From: Arthrobacter sp. C9C5
GTDB lineage: Bacteria; Actinomycetota; Actinomycetes; Actinomycetales; Micrococcaceae
Direction of reading: 5' to 3'
Assembly (NCBI RefSeq): GCF_013359735.1
Contig: NZ_JABFMX010000006.1
Span: 1 to 64,000, forward strand
DNA: 64,000 nt
The position numbers and the translations under genes were made by a program. Shown one piece after another: positions 8,705-18,433 of this stretch; the first letter of the stretch is position 1, and each line of letters begins with the position of its first letter. The notes under the pieces were generated by a model. The model had not been told where the DNA came from. It worked only from the letters and a program-made list of their open reading frames with translations, and searched no databases.

Positions 8705-11559
8705 GCTTCGCCGCCGATCTTCAAGGTGTACAGGGTTTGCGCCGTGGCGCCGGCTGGTACCGCGAGATGGAACGGCGGCAGTTCGTCGACCGCGGCGAGT
8801 GAGGCTTTGAACTGCGCTTGGCGCAGCAGCAGCCCCGCCACATCCCGAGAGCGGATATTGGCGTAGCCCTCAGCGTTCTGCGATGCCAGTGCCAGCTGAT
8901 AATCAGCGGTGTCGGCTTTGGCGGCGCTTGTCGCCATGGAGCCCAGCAGGCCGGAGCCGTTCACCGAGCGATCGCCGAGATCAAGCATTACTTTGTTCAG
9001 GCTGGAGGACAGGAGGGCCCTGGCGCCCTCGACGTCGCGGGTGGATCCGGAGGTACTGGTGGCGATGGTCGCAAGCGAGGTCCGCGTGCTCTTGTCCAGG
9101 GACGCGGCCAGCGCGTCGCTCTGCTGGTGCAGTTCGTCCCGTTGCCGGTTCACGGTGCCCTTAGCGTCCTCTACCACTTCGTCCGAGGTGGCCTTCAACC
9201 CGGAGATAGAGCGGTTGAAGGCCGCGACTACGGACTCGGAACCGGCGTCACCGATTTCGGCGACCTGGCGCACCTGGTCGTCCACGGCCTTGTAGACCTC
9301 CGCGGCGGTGTCGGCGGAGACTTCGCTGAGGGACTTCTTGATCTTGTCGCCGAGGCCGTCCTGCTGCTCCTTCAACTTCCCGAGCGTCGAACCGACCCTG
9401 CCGGAGGACTCGATCGCTCCGCCAAGCGCGGTGTCGAGGGCATCGAGTTCGCGCTTGGTGCTGTCGACGTCTCCGGTCGCAGCGCCGTCGAGCGCCTTCG
9501 TCGCCGTCGTGATCGCGTCCAATTTGGCGTCGAGGTCGTCGACCCTCGTGCCCAGAGTGGTTAGTGCCCGGCCGATCACCGCGTCGGGGGCACTGGTGTC
9601 GGTGGCGGCCAGAACTGTGTCCCAGGCCGCCGACTGGGCCACCAGCCGGTCGCCCAGCGGGTCTTTGAACCCCAGCGGCGGCCTGAGTCCCGGCACCGGG
9701 AGTCCGTTTTCGTCTGTGGCCTCGCACGGAACGGACGTCAGGTAGGAACGCAGTTGCTTCGCCTGCTCGGCGGAGAGCCGGCCCGCACTGGGGGAGCTGC
9801 CGTCGGCCACTTTGCACAGCTCATCGGCAAGCCGCTGGGTTTGCTGCGTCATGGAGCCGTTCAGCAGCGAGCCGTCGCCGACCTCGCTCCGCGCGGTCTG
9901 GGCGGTCTTCTTGATGTCGGCCAGCTTTTGCCGGAGGCCGTCGATACTACTGCTGACCGCAGCAGCCGCGTCACGGGTGGCAGCGACGGACGCCTTGGCG
10001 GACTTTATCGCCTCGTTCACGTTGGCGAGCGCACTCTTGTAGTCCTCGGTGGTCTCGGCGCCGTCGAGCACAGCAGCGAAATCGGCGCGCACCTTCGCCA
10101 GAGTCGCGGCGGAGGCGGCTTGATCCTTGATCGCGCCCTCGACCAGTTGCGGCTGCAGCTCCGCCACTAGCTCGTCTCCCTTCTTGACCAGACCCAGCAA
10201 CGCGCCGGTGACGGTCACAGCGGAACCGTAGAGCGAGCAAGTCATCGAGGCCTGTTCGGCGCAGTCTTTGGCCGTGGGATTCTCGGGGCCCATGGTGGCT
10301 TCGATCGCGCCTGCCACGGTATCGCGGCAGCCGGCGCTCACCTTCGCGTAGGCGTCGAGCTGCGAAGCCATGGTCTGGATGCTGGAGAAGACCGTGGCCG
10401 ACTTGCCCGACTTGGCCACCTCGGCCGTGCAGCCGTCGCCGCTGATGGGGGCCGTCGCGGGCACCGTCGTCGTGTCGCCCAGCATCGCATCCACGGTCGA
10501 CACGGTCAGCTTCAGCTGGGATGCCGTTGAGGACTGCGTCGACTTCGTTGCGGCCTCCAGATCGGCGCCGAGGGTCTTCAGCTGTCCCCTCAGGTCCACC
10601 ATGGTGGAGCCCAGCGCCTTCGAGTTATCGCGCAGCTCGCCAGCGGTCTTCACGCCCAAGGTCTGGGAGGTCGCCTGCAGGTTCCGCCGGACATCGGTGA
10701 TCGTGGAACCGGCCTTGGTCAGCACCGTGTTGACGTCGGAGACCAGCGAGATTGTGCGTCGTTGCAGCTCCATCTCTGATCCGGCGCCGGAGGAGAACGC
10801 GTCGGCGAGGACGCCGTCGGCGCTGAGGTCGGTGTTGAGGCCGGGCTGGACCGCTACGTCGAATGCGGGGACCTGGAAGTCTTTGACGTCAGCGACCAGG
10901 CGCAGCGTGGTGCTCGCACCGGACCGCGGCGGGGCCAGGACGGTGGCCCACTGCACCACGGTGGCGCCGTCCTCGGCGCTGCTGAGGACGCCGTTGGTAC
11001 CGGTCTTGCCATCCGCAGAGCCGGCGGTGACGTCGTCGGCCCGGACCCCGGCAAGTTTGGTTGCTGCCGCGATGGTCAGCGGTGCGCCCACCAGAGCAGT
11101 GTCGGAACGGGACTGGCCCGCCGCGTCGTATTTGATGACCTGCGGCTTGACCGTGAGGTTTTCCAACGTCAGGTCGATCTCGACCGGCCCTGAATGCCCC
11201 TTGAGGTCGGTGAGGTCGGAGCCGGACTTGTCACCGGCGCGGTACTGCAGGCTCACCCGGACCGGGAGATCCCCCACCGCCTGGGCGGCGTCGTACTTGG
11301 TGTACGCAGAGGAGGATTCGCCGGCCGCGGACACGGAAATGGTGGTGTCCTCGATCGTCTGGACACCAGCCGCAGGGGACAGGCCTACGCGCACGCTCTG
11401 AAGGAGCTTGACCGGGTCGGACACCGCTGCGGACTCGGGGGCCTTGGTGCACGACGTCGTCGCGACCAGCCCCACGGCGAGAATGACGGTGCCCAGCGCG
11501 CGGCCCGTGGCCGTGCGTCGGTTCCCTTTGGGCGGGTGAAGAAACGTTGGTACGGGCAT
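8701..11559 (-). CDS. Large coiled-coil lipoprotein of the type VII-like cluster
   Basis: The 952-residue product has a positively charged N-terminus, a hydrophobic stretch and a lipobox (VATTSC), so it should be lipid-anchored outside the membrane. The first ~250 residues look beta-rich. The remaining ~650 are Ala/Asp/Lys/Ser-rich with long stretches of helical heptad character, including many short DLDAKLDAI-like segments, consistent with extended coiled coils. No further membrane helix is visible. ATG at 11559 follows an AGGGGG box; an upstream in-frame start at 11619 lacks one. It is the first gene of the leftward operon. By position and shape it could stand in for the long extracellular EsaA/YueB component of Firmicutes systems, but I see no direct sequence match, so this is inference. 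Confidence 0.75.
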   Translation of the reverse strand: MPVPTFLHPPKGNRRTATGRALGTVILAVGLVATTSCTKAPESAAVSDPVKLLQSVRVGLSPAAGVQTIEDTTISVSAAGESSSAYTKYDAAQAVGDLPVRVSLQYRAGDKSGSDLTDLKGHSGPVEIDLTLENLTVKPQVIKYDAAGQSRSDTALVGAPLTIAAATKLAGVRADDVTAGSADGKTGTNGVLSSAEDGATVVQWATVLAPPRSGASTTLRLVADVKDFQVPAFDVAVQPGLNTDLSADGVLADAFSSGAGSEMELQRRTISLVSDVNTVLTKAGSTITDVRRNLQATSQTLGVKTAGELRDNSKALGSTMVDLRGQLKTLGADLEAATKSTQSSTASQLKLTVSTVDAMLGDTTTVPATAPISGDGCTAEVAKSGKSATVFSSIQTMASQLDAYAKVSAGCRDTVAGAIEATMGPENPTAKDCAEQASMTCSLYGSAVTVTGALLGLVKKGDELVAELQPQLVEGAIKDQAASAATLAKVRADFAAVLDGAETTEDYKSALANVNEAIKSAKASVAATRDAAAAVSSSIDGLRQKLADIKKTAQTARSEVGDGSLLNGSMTQQTQRLADELCKVADGSSPSAGRLSAEQAKQLRSYLTSVPCEATDENGLPVPGLRPPLGFKDPLGDRLVAQSAAWDTVLAATDTSAPDAVIGRALTTLGTRVDDLDAKLDAITTATKALDGAATGDVDSTKRELDALDTALGGAIESSGRVGSTLGKLKEQQDGLGDKIKKSLSEVSADTAAEVYKAVDDQVRQVAEIGDAGSESVVAAFNRSISGLKATSDEVVEDAKGTVNRQRDELHQQSDALAASLDKSTRTSLATIATSTSGSTRDVEGARALLSSSLNKVMLDLGDRSVNGSGLLGSMATSAAKADTADYQLALASQNAEGYANIRSRDVAGLLLRQAQFKASLAAVDELPPFHLAVPAGATAQTLYTLKIGGEA

Positions 11560-11814
11560 GATCGTCCCCCTAATGCGTTCATGGTGCCTTGAGAAGGATA
11601 TACGGGGTTGCTCCTGCAAATTGACTAACTACGGTTTTGAGTTCCTCGACGCCGCGCTGCAGTCAGGGGTCGTGTCCCAGAATTGACACTATCGGCCGGC
11701 CGTGTTTCTTCTTTTGTTGGATTTATTGCGGAGTCTTGGTAGCGTCAGCGTGGTCTGGGCCTCGGCCAGCATGTGGCCGGCGGCGAATGGTTGTCTTTTG
11801 GGGAGGAACTTCTT

Positions 11815-12096
11815 ATGTCGCGTGTGTTGTCTACTGAGCAAGCGAAGGCTGCGATCGCGCAGGTGCAGTCGATCATCAATGGTGGTTTCACTGATCAGAT
11901 ATCTGCGCTGGATTCGCAGGGCAAGGTCTTGTCGGATCCGAATGTCTGGGATGGTCCGCTGGCGGCGGAGTTCCGGGGTTCGACGTGGCCGGAGACAAAG
12001 GCTGCCCTGGATAAGGCCAAGGACGAGCTGGAGCAGCTGCGGGGACAGCTGCAGAAGATCTCCCAGGATATTTTCTCAGCCGGCGGCGGTGCCTGA
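11815..12096 (+). CDS. WXG100-family secreted protein (EsxA-like)
   Basis: The 93-residue product has the family's usual length and helix-turn-helix form. The N-terminal helix is STEQAKAAIAQVQSIINGG, the turn carries W-D-G (NVWDGPLA), and a long second helix is rich in Ala, Lys, Glu and Leu (ETKAALDKAKDELEQLRGQL). It has no signal peptide, as expected for a type VII substrate. ATG at 11815 is preceded by GGGGAGGAAC with good spacing; the longer frame from 11773 is not needed. It diverges from the secretion operon across a ~255-nt promoter region and is followed by a strong hairpin before the RHS gene. Confidence 0.88.
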   Translation: MSRVLSTEQAKAAIAQVQSIINGGFTDQISALDSQGKVLSDPNVWDGPLAAEFRGSTWPETKAALDKAKDELEQLRGQLQKISQDIFSAGGGA

Positions 12097-12116
12097 GCCG
12101 GTTTTTCGCGGGTGAG

Positions 12117-12164
12117 GGCCGGGTAGCCACGCCGTTCGGGTGAACGGGTGGTTGCCCGGCCTTT
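12117..12164 (+). terminator. Strong hairpin between WXG100 and RHS genes
   Basis: Arms 117-137 and 142-161 (window kilobase 12) form a stem of about 20 pairs with one bulge and two G-U pairs. The loop is 4 nt and TTT follows. It should end or reduce transcription from the WXG100 gene, which would keep the small protein more abundant than the RHS effector unless that gene has its own promoter. Confidence 0.75.
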
Positions 12165-12320
12165 GCGCGGCCTTGCATTCTTTGCCGGTTCGGGTCCGCT
12201 CCGTGCCCGGCTTATGCCTCTTTCCGGGCTGTTTCCGCCGCTGGTGATCATTCCCGGGCGGGTGCCTATCTGTGTAGCGGCTTTTCATATTCCAGTTTTG
12301 TTCAGTGGGGGGCTTTGGCT

Positions 12321-15300
12321 GTGACCGATTTCGTTGAGGTGCCGTTGTTGCCGGCTTCGGATGCAACTGACGGGGGGCGGTTCAGTTATGCAGTGGCGGA
12401 CTCCGTCAGGGCGGGGTTCGAGTCGGCGGCGTCACGGCTTGAGGAGCATTCCGGGTCGCGGGCATCCTTTGTTGCCTCGGCGAAGGAGGACTTCAAAGGA
12501 CACTTTTCGGAAGTCTTCGAGACCAACGCTGCCACGGCGAGGAGCGACGCGGACGCGTTGGCGGCGGCATTGCGGACGGTGGCCGGCTACGTTGGCCAGA
12601 TGATCGGGGCCGCGCACGAGGAGGACGCCCGGCGGCGTAAGAACAATGAGTGGGTTCGTCGGCACAATGACCGCAACCTGCTTGAGCAGGCCGGTGACTG
12701 GATCTTCGGTGAGGGAGAGCGGCCGAACGCCCAGCCGGGCAAGGCTCCGACATTCGCCCCGGCTGCGGCCGCCACCGGATCCCGGGATACCCCGCCGCCC
12801 GGCGGCGGGTACGGCGGCGGGACGTCCTCTGCGCGTCCGGCGAACCTTCGGTCCTTCGCGGCGAACTCCCGTGGCCTGGACGAGGGGGTGTCCTCGGCTC
12901 CTGGCACTTTGGAGGGGCAGCTTTCCTCGTTCGCCTCCAACTGCTACTGGGGGCGCATCGAGGCGTCGGGCGTTGTCAGGGCTTACCGGGAGTACCTGAG
13001 AGCCAACGAAAACGACGCGAAGTGGGCGGTGACCATCGCGGATGCCTTTGCTGCCGCCGGCGGGGAGGGCAGCGTCTCGACGCTCTCGGACGCGGCGGTG
13101 AATGAGGCTCTGGTGGCCGCAGGGGTGAGTGCGAACCGGTCCGGGTTGGTGATTGATCCGCCGCTGGCGGCTGGCGCCATGCCGACCAGCGGGTATGCAA
13201 ACGACCCGGTCAATACCGCCACAGGAAACTTCATCGAGCCGGAAACGGACCTGGGTTTCACCGGGGCCGCCTCCACGTTGGTGCTGACGCGGATGTACAA
13301 CTCGCTGGCGTCGGGACTGGAGACGACGGGGGTATTCGGCCGGGGATGGGCCTCCGTCCTTGATCAACACCTTGCTCTTTCGGACGAGGGCTGCCGGTGG
13401 GTGCTGGCCGACGGCCGCGCGGTGGACTTCCCCCGCGAGGGCTCCGGGTGGGCCAGGGCGGTGGGGGAGAACTACTGGCTCACCCGCCAGCGGGCCACCG
13501 CCGCCGTATTTGCTGAGTTGAGCTCCCTGCCTGACGGCACGGCCGAGCTCTTGGTGGTCCGGGACAACCAGGGCGCATGGTGGGCCTACAGCCTCGCCGG
13601 GGTGTGGCTCGGCGCCGGGGCGGGGCCGGGGCGGACGGTGTCCGTCCGCCGGGAAGGGCTGGCCGACGTCGCATCCGGTGCCAGCGCCGGCCCGGTGACC
13701 AGGCTCGAACACACACGGGGCCGTTTCCTCGACGTCGAGTTCGTGGACGGGCGGGTTGCCGTGGTGCGGGCCTCGGACGGGCGCCGGGTCGAGTACGGCT
13801 ACGACGGCGGCGGCCGGTTGACTAGCGTGGCGACGGAGCTGGGGGCGCGCACCTACCGGTGGAACGAACAGGGCCTGATCGAGGCGGTCTATTCCGCCGC
13901 GGGGGTTCTGGAAGCGGAGAACACCTACGACGAGCACGGCAGGGTCACCCTGCAGCTAACCCAGCACGGACGCCGGACCCGGTTTGCGTATCTGCCGGGC
14001 CGCGTCACCGTGGTCTCGGATGAGAACGGTACCCGCTCCAACTCGTGGATCGCCGATGCCAAGGGGCGGCTGGTCGGTGTGCTCGACTCCCACGACCAGC
14101 GGCAGTCGATGGCCTACGACGGCCACGGCAACCTGGTCGCCTTCACCGAGCGCGACGGGGCGGTGACGGTGCACGCCTACGACGCGCGGGGCCGGAAGAC
14201 CCGGACCGTGACCCCGGAGGGCGCAGACCTCACCTACGGTTGGGACGAACAGGACCGCATCACCACCCTGGTGACGGAGTCCGGGTCGGTCGTGGCGTAC
14301 GAGTACGCCGATGAGGTGTCGCGGGACCCCTCGGTCATCCGGGACCCGCTGGGCGGGCGCACCGAGCTCCAATGGCGCGAGGGGCAGCTGACCCGGGTCG
14401 TGGACCCGGCGGGCGTCGCGGTGGAGTTCGAATATAACGGCTTCGGGGATCTGGTTGCGACCCGGAACGCGGCCGGGGACGTCGCGAGGATCGTCCGCGA
14501 CCGGGCCGGCCGCCCCGTTGCGGCGATCAGCCCGTCCGGGGCGAAAACCCGCTTCTGCTACGACGTCGCGGGGCTGCTCGTGCGGCGTGAGGACCCCGAC
14601 GGCGCCGTCTGGGCCTTCGAACACGACTCCGCGGGGCGGACGACGGCGTTCATCGCTCCGGACGGGGGACGGACCGAACTCGAATACGCCGCAAACGGTG
14701 AACTGGTCCGCACGGTAGATCCGTTGGGCCGCAGCATCGAGCGGGTTTTCGATGAGCTCGGCAATGTCACGGCTGCGGTGCTGCCGGACGGCGCCCGCTG
14801 GGGCTTCGCCCATGACTCGCTGTCCAGGCTGGTCGGGATCACGGACCCCGCCGGCTACGACTGGGTGCGCGAGTACGACAAGGTCGGCGCCCTGACCGCA
14901 GTCGTCGACCCGACCGGTGTCCGCACGGACACCACCACAGACCGCAAGGCCGGAACGGCCACCCTGACGGACGCGTTCGCCTCCTCGACCTACAGCTTCG
15001 ACGAGTACGGGCGGCCCACGCGGGTCCAGGGTGCGGACGGCTCCGCGGACCTGGTCACCTATGACGCGGCTGGGAACCCGGTGGAACTCCTCGACGGCGA
15101 AGGCGGCCTGACGGCTCTGGGCCGGGACATGGCCGGGAAAATCACCTCGGTCACCTCGCCCGCCGGCGCGGTAACTGCATACGAGTACGACGCGTGCGGC
15201 CGGCCCTGGCGGACCACGGACCCGCTCGGCGCGGTCACGGAACTGGCGTACGACGCCGACCAGCGGGTTATTGCCCGGACGCTGCCCACCGGCGAGGTCG

Positions 15301-18011
15301 AAACTTTCGAATACGACGCCTGTGGCCGGCTGCTGGCCCGCCGCGCTCCCGGCCAGGGTCCCTCGCGGTACGGCTACGACAAGGCCGGGCGGCTGAGCTT
15401 TTCCCAAGACACCTGGTACGGGACCCGCCGGTTTAAATACAACGTTGCCGGGGAGCTCACCGAGACGGTCAACGGCGTCGGCGGCAGGACCCGGTTCGAG
15501 TACGACGTCCGCGGGCGCCTGGTCCGGATCACCGACCCGAACGGCGGGGTGACCACCCGGACCTACACGGAAACGGACCAAGTGGCTGCGGTGACCGACC
15601 CGCTCGGCCGGGTGAGCACCGCGACGTATGACCCGGCCGGGCGCCAGCTGTCCCAGACCGATCCGGACGGGCGCACCACCACCTGGACGTACGACGCCGC
15701 CGGGCGGGAGGCCACGACCTCGGTGGACGGGCAGCTCCTGGCCTCCGTCAGCCGGGACTTGCTCCGACGCCGCGTGGTCATCACCGACCACACCCGCGGT
15801 GACGGGCTGGCAGTGGAGCACGAACTCGGCTTTGACCGGTGCGGGCGGCTGACCTCCCGCACCCGCGGCGGCCAGGGAATGTCGTGGGAGTACGACGCCG
15901 ATGGGAACCGTGCCGCCTTTACCGACGCGCACGGGACGACCACCCGCTACACCCGCGACGCCGCCGGACGGGTTACCGCCGTGAGGAACGCGCTGCTGGG
16001 CGAAGCGGTCTTCACCCACGACGCGTCAGGGCGGCTTACCGCGGCCATCGCCGGGGAGTTGGTGCAGGAATGGCTCTACCGCAACGGTGCTTTGGCCGAA
16101 CACAGCCGCACGGACCGCACGGATCAGGGCTCGGCTGATGTGACGTTGATCGGACGCGACGGGGACGGCCGGATCACCGGCCTGACCCGCGCCGGTGCCG
16201 TGACCCGGTACAGGTATGACGGGGCCGGGCAAATGGTCGCGGCCGCCACGACGCGGGACGGCTCTCCGGACGTTGCTGTGTCGGGATGGGAGTACGACGC
16301 CGGCGGGCGCCTCCTGCGCGAAACTTTCCCTGGTGGGTCTCGGGCGTATCAGTACGACTTAGCCGGGCAGTTGTTGTCCGTGACCGAACCCGACGGGTCC
16401 TGGACGGAGTACATCCACGACGGTCTGGGCAGGCGCACCCGGCAGATCCGCCCGGACGGGTCCTGGACCGAATACGCCTGGGGCCAGACCGGGCAGCTGA
16501 AGGGCATGGCCGACCGGTACCCCGACGGGGGGCAGCTTTCCCGGTATGAGCTGTGGGTGGACGCGCTGGGCGAACTCGCCGCCGTGGATGGTTCGGAGCT
16601 GTGGTGGGACACCGCCAACCCGATTCCCACCCTGGCCGGCATCGGCGGCGGGCAGATCCTTTCGTTGCCCGGCGGCGTGACCGGGATCGGCGACGCCTGG
16701 ACCGCGCCGGGCTGGCGTGCTGCCCGCCCGACAGACCAGACCGACCCTTGGGCCGTCATCGGCGCGGCAGCGGCCAGCACGCCGGAACCCGGTGCCGCCG
16801 GTCTGGGTGCCGTCTCAGCGCTGGCCGGCGCTCTGCCTGCCGGGATCACCCTCACCGGCAATGGCGGCCTGGACATCGCGGGCCTGGAATGGCTCGGCGC
16901 CCGCGCCTACGACCCGGCCACGCGTGGGTTCCTCTCCACCGACCCCCTCACCCCCGTCCTCGGGGCGGGGTGGGACGGCAACCCCTACGCCTACGCCGGC
17001 AACAACCCCCTCAACACCACCGACCCCACCGGCCTGCGGCCCCTGACCGATGACGAACTCAAGGCCTACGACGGATCCAACCGCGGAGCGTTCGCCGCGG
17101 CAGGGGACTGGTGGAAGAACAACTGGGAGTACGTCGCTGCCGGGGCAGCGATCGTGGCCGGTGTTGCGTTGATGTGCACCGGGGTGGGTGGCCCGGTAGG
17201 GCTGGTTCTGATGGGTGCAGCATCTGGGGCGTTGGTCAGTGCAGGTGCGTCAATTGGGATGCAGAAGGCCTCGACGGGAGAGGTCGACTGGGGGCACGTA
17301 GGCCGCGATGCGCTTATTGGTGGGGCTGCTGGTGCTGTTGGCGGTGGCGCGGCCTTTGCGGCTAGGGCGTTAGCTTCGTCGGCGCCGGTTGGTAACGTGG
17401 CGGCTGCTTTCGGCGCTAGTAGGGTCGGTACCGCAATAGCGAACGCCGGTTCACGGGTCGGATCTGCCGTGACGTCGGGGATTTCTCGCGTCAGCGCCGG
17501 GGCGGGGAGCTATGTGTCGAGATTGCCGGTGCAACATATGGTCAGGTCTGCAGTCACCAACGGAATATCCGGCAGTGCGGGGAACACCGGAATGTACTTT
17601 GTGACGAATCCTCAAAAAAAGTGGTCACCGGAGGGCATCGTCGGAGCAGCTGTAAACGGTTTCGCCAGCGGAGCCTTGGGCTCGCAGGGCGGGCATCTCG
17701 CCAGCCCTCTGAGCGGCCGTCTTTCAAGGTTGACCGAATTGGGTGTCGCGTCGGGAGGCGCGCTGACTGGAGGCGCCTTGGACCACGCAATTACGGGGAA
17801 AGACTACGGTGTGGCCGAAATAATCTTCGACGGCTCGGCCGGCGCGGCCACCGCCCGCTTCCCGGGGGCTTCCGACCTAAGCCCGAATCCTGGATGGATG
17901 ACCCATTCCTTCGCTGCGTACGGGGGAGCGCATGTTGGGGCTATTGTTGAAAGCGTGAAATCTGTTAGCGGCCAACTTTTTGAGACAGGTACAGGGGTGG
18001 CGCCATGGTAA
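12321..18011 (+). CDS. RHS/YD-repeat polymorphic toxin with WXG-like N-terminus
   Basis: The 1,896-residue protein has no signal peptide. Residues ~1-115 are helical with an FKG turn (EDFKGHFSEVF), resembling WXG/LXG targeting domains. A Pro/Gly linker follows, then a DUF6531-type module (DPVNTATGNF, FGRGWASVLDQ) and a long array of YD repeats (such as EYDACGRL, GYDKAGRL, RYDGAGQM). The RHS core ends with FLSTDPL, NPYAYAGNNPLN and DPTGL at about 16,930-17,035. The ~325-residue tip beyond it is hydrophobic and Gly/Ala-rich with no nuclease motif that I recognise; codon use becomes less GC-rich there. GTG at 12321 is spaced properly from GGGGGG; the in-frame TTG at 12315 is too close. The tip overlaps a membrane-protein gene by 7 nt, the usual toxin-immunity order. 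Confidence 0.9.
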   Translation: MTDFVEVPLLPASDATDGGRFSYAVADSVRAGFESAASRLEEHSGSRASFVASAKEDFKGHFSEVFETNAATARSDADALAAALRTVAGYVGQMIGAAHEEDARRRKNNEWVRRHNDRNLLEQAGDWIFGEGERPNAQPGKAPTFAPAAAATGSRDTPPPGGGYGGGTSSARPANLRSFAANSRGLDEGVSSAPGTLEGQLSSFASNCYWGRIEASGVVRAYREYLRANENDAKWAVTIADAFAAAGGEGSVSTLSDAAVNEALVAAGVSANRSGLVIDPPLAAGAMPTSGYANDPVNTATGNFIEPETDLGFTGAASTLVLTRMYNSLASGLETTGVFGRGWASVLDQHLALSDEGCRWVLADGRAVDFPREGSGWARAVGENYWLTRQRATAAVFAELSSLPDGTAELLVVRDNQGAWWAYSLAGVWLGAGAGPGRTVSVRREGLADVASGASAGPVTRLEHTRGRFLDVEFVDGRVAVVRASDGRRVEYGYDGGGRLTSVATELGARTYRWNEQGLIEAVYSAAGVLEAENTYDEHGRVTLQLTQHGRRTRFAYLPGRVTVVSDENGTRSNSWIADAKGRLVGVLDSHDQRQSMAYDGHGNLVAFTERDGAVTVHAYDARGRKTRTVTPEGADLTYGWDEQDRITTLVTESGSVVAYEYADEVSRDPSVIRDPLGGRTELQWREGQLTRVVDPAGVAVEFEYNGFGDLVATRNAAGDVARIVRDRAGRPVAAISPSGAKTRFCYDVAGLLVRREDPDGAVWAFEHDSAGRTTAFIAPDGGRTELEYAANGELVRTVDPLGRSIERVFDELGNVTAAVLPDGARWGFAHDSLSRLVGITDPAGYDWVREYDKVGALTAVVDPTGVRTDTTTDRKAGTATLTDAFASSTYSFDEYGRPTRVQGADGSADLVTYDAAGNPVELLDGEGGLTALGRDMAGKITSVTSPAGAVTAYEYDACGRPWRTTDPLGAVTELAYDADQRVIARTLPTGEVETFEYDACGRLLARRAPGQGPSRYGYDKAGRLSFSQDTWYGTRRFKYNVAGELTETVNGVGGRTRFEYDVRGRLVRITDPNGGVTTRTYTETDQVAAVTDPLGRVSTATYDPAGRQLSQTDPDGRTTTWTYDAAGREATTSVDGQLLASVSRDLLRRRVVITDHTRGDGLAVEHELGFDRCGRLTSRTRGGQGMSWEYDADGNRAAFTDAHGTTTRYTRDAAGRVTAVRNALLGEAVFTHDASGRLTAAIAGELVQEWLYRNGALAEHSRTDRTDQGSADVTLIGRDGDGRITGLTRAGAVTRYRYDGAGQMVAAATTRDGSPDVAVSGWEYDAGGRLLRETFPGGSRAYQYDLAGQLLSVTEPDGSWTEYIHDGLGRRTRQIRPDGSWTEYAWGQTGQLKGMADRYPDGGQLSRYELWVDALGELAAVDGSELWWDTANPIPTLAGIGGGQILSLPGGVTGIGDAWTAPGWRAARPTDQTDPWAVIGAAAASTPEPGAAGLGAVSALAGALPAGITLTGNGGLDIAGLEWLGARAYDPATRGFLSTDPLTPVLGAGWDGNPYAYAGNNPLNTTDPTGLRPLTDDELKAYDGSNRGAFAAAGDWWKNNWEYVAAGAAIVAGVALMCTGVGGPVGLVLMGAASGALVSAGASIGMQKASTGEVDWGHVGRDALIGGAAGAVGGGAAFAARALASSAPVGNVAAAFGASRVGTAIANAGSRVGSAVTSGISRVSAGAGSYVSRLPVQHMVRSAVTNGISGSAGNTGMYFVTNPQKKWSPEGIVGAAVNGFASGALGSQGGHLASPLSGRLSRLTELGVASGGALTGGALDHAITGKDYGVAEIIFDGSAGAATARFPGASDLSPNPGWMTHSFAAYGGAHVGAIVESVKSVSGQLFETGTGVAPW

Positions 18012-18433
18012 CCGACGGTGTGAAATCTGACGCAGGAAGCGATCCGCCGCGGCGCGAATTCACCGAGGAGGAATTGCTCCTGGGAAAAAAGGCGTCGAAA
18101 TTCATGGACACTCTTTGTGTGATTGCCGTTGTGGCATGTGTAGGCATTGCAATTTTCGTCTTTACGAATGTTCCATGGAACACCCGGATGCCTTATGAGG
18201 GAAAGTACAACCGAAGCGGGAGCGGGATCCCGATGCAGATTGCGATGGTTCCCTGTCTGCTGGTTCTTATCAGTCTGTGGCGCTCAGGTCGAAAGCCGGA
18301 TGCGCATCATATGGGTAAGGGTGGGCGTGTCGGCGTGTACGTCTTCGGAACGGCGATGATCTTGGCATGCGTTGTCGGCCAGGCGGTCATGGGCCAGGCG
18401 ATTCTGGCTAATGGGGGATTCTTCGGCGACTAG
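18005..18433 (+). CDS. Small three-helix membrane protein, putative immunity protein
   Basis: The product is 142 residues with three membrane segments: CVIAVVACVGIAIFVF (about 38-55), IPMQIAMVPCLLVLIS (about 78-95) and YVFGTAMILACVVGQAVMG (about 113-133). A conserved-looking loop NRSGSGIPMQ...GRKPDAHHM lies between them. I recognise no named family. ATG at 18005 lies 7 nt inside the end of the RHS gene, so the two are translationally coupled, as is usual for polymorphic toxins and their immunity proteins. A membrane immunity protein would fit a toxin acting at the membrane. A truncated second copy lies at 19587-19829. Confidence 0.75.
   Translation: MVTDGVKSDAGSDPPRREFTEEELLLGKKASKFMDTLCVIAVVACVGIAIFVFTNVPWNTRMPYEGKYNRSGSGIPMQIAMVPCLLVLISLWRSGRKPDAHHMGKGGRVGVYVFGTAMILACVVGQAVMGQAILANGGFFGD

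Noticed and set aside
13956..16019. 687-codon open frame on the minus strand
   Set aside because: Antisense to the YD-repeat array; its apparent repetitiveness mirrors the coding repeats.
13800..16500. Regularly spaced repeats that could suggest a CRISPR or satellite
   Set aside because: They are degenerate codons for YD repeats in one long open frame; there are no identical direct repeats with unique spacers.
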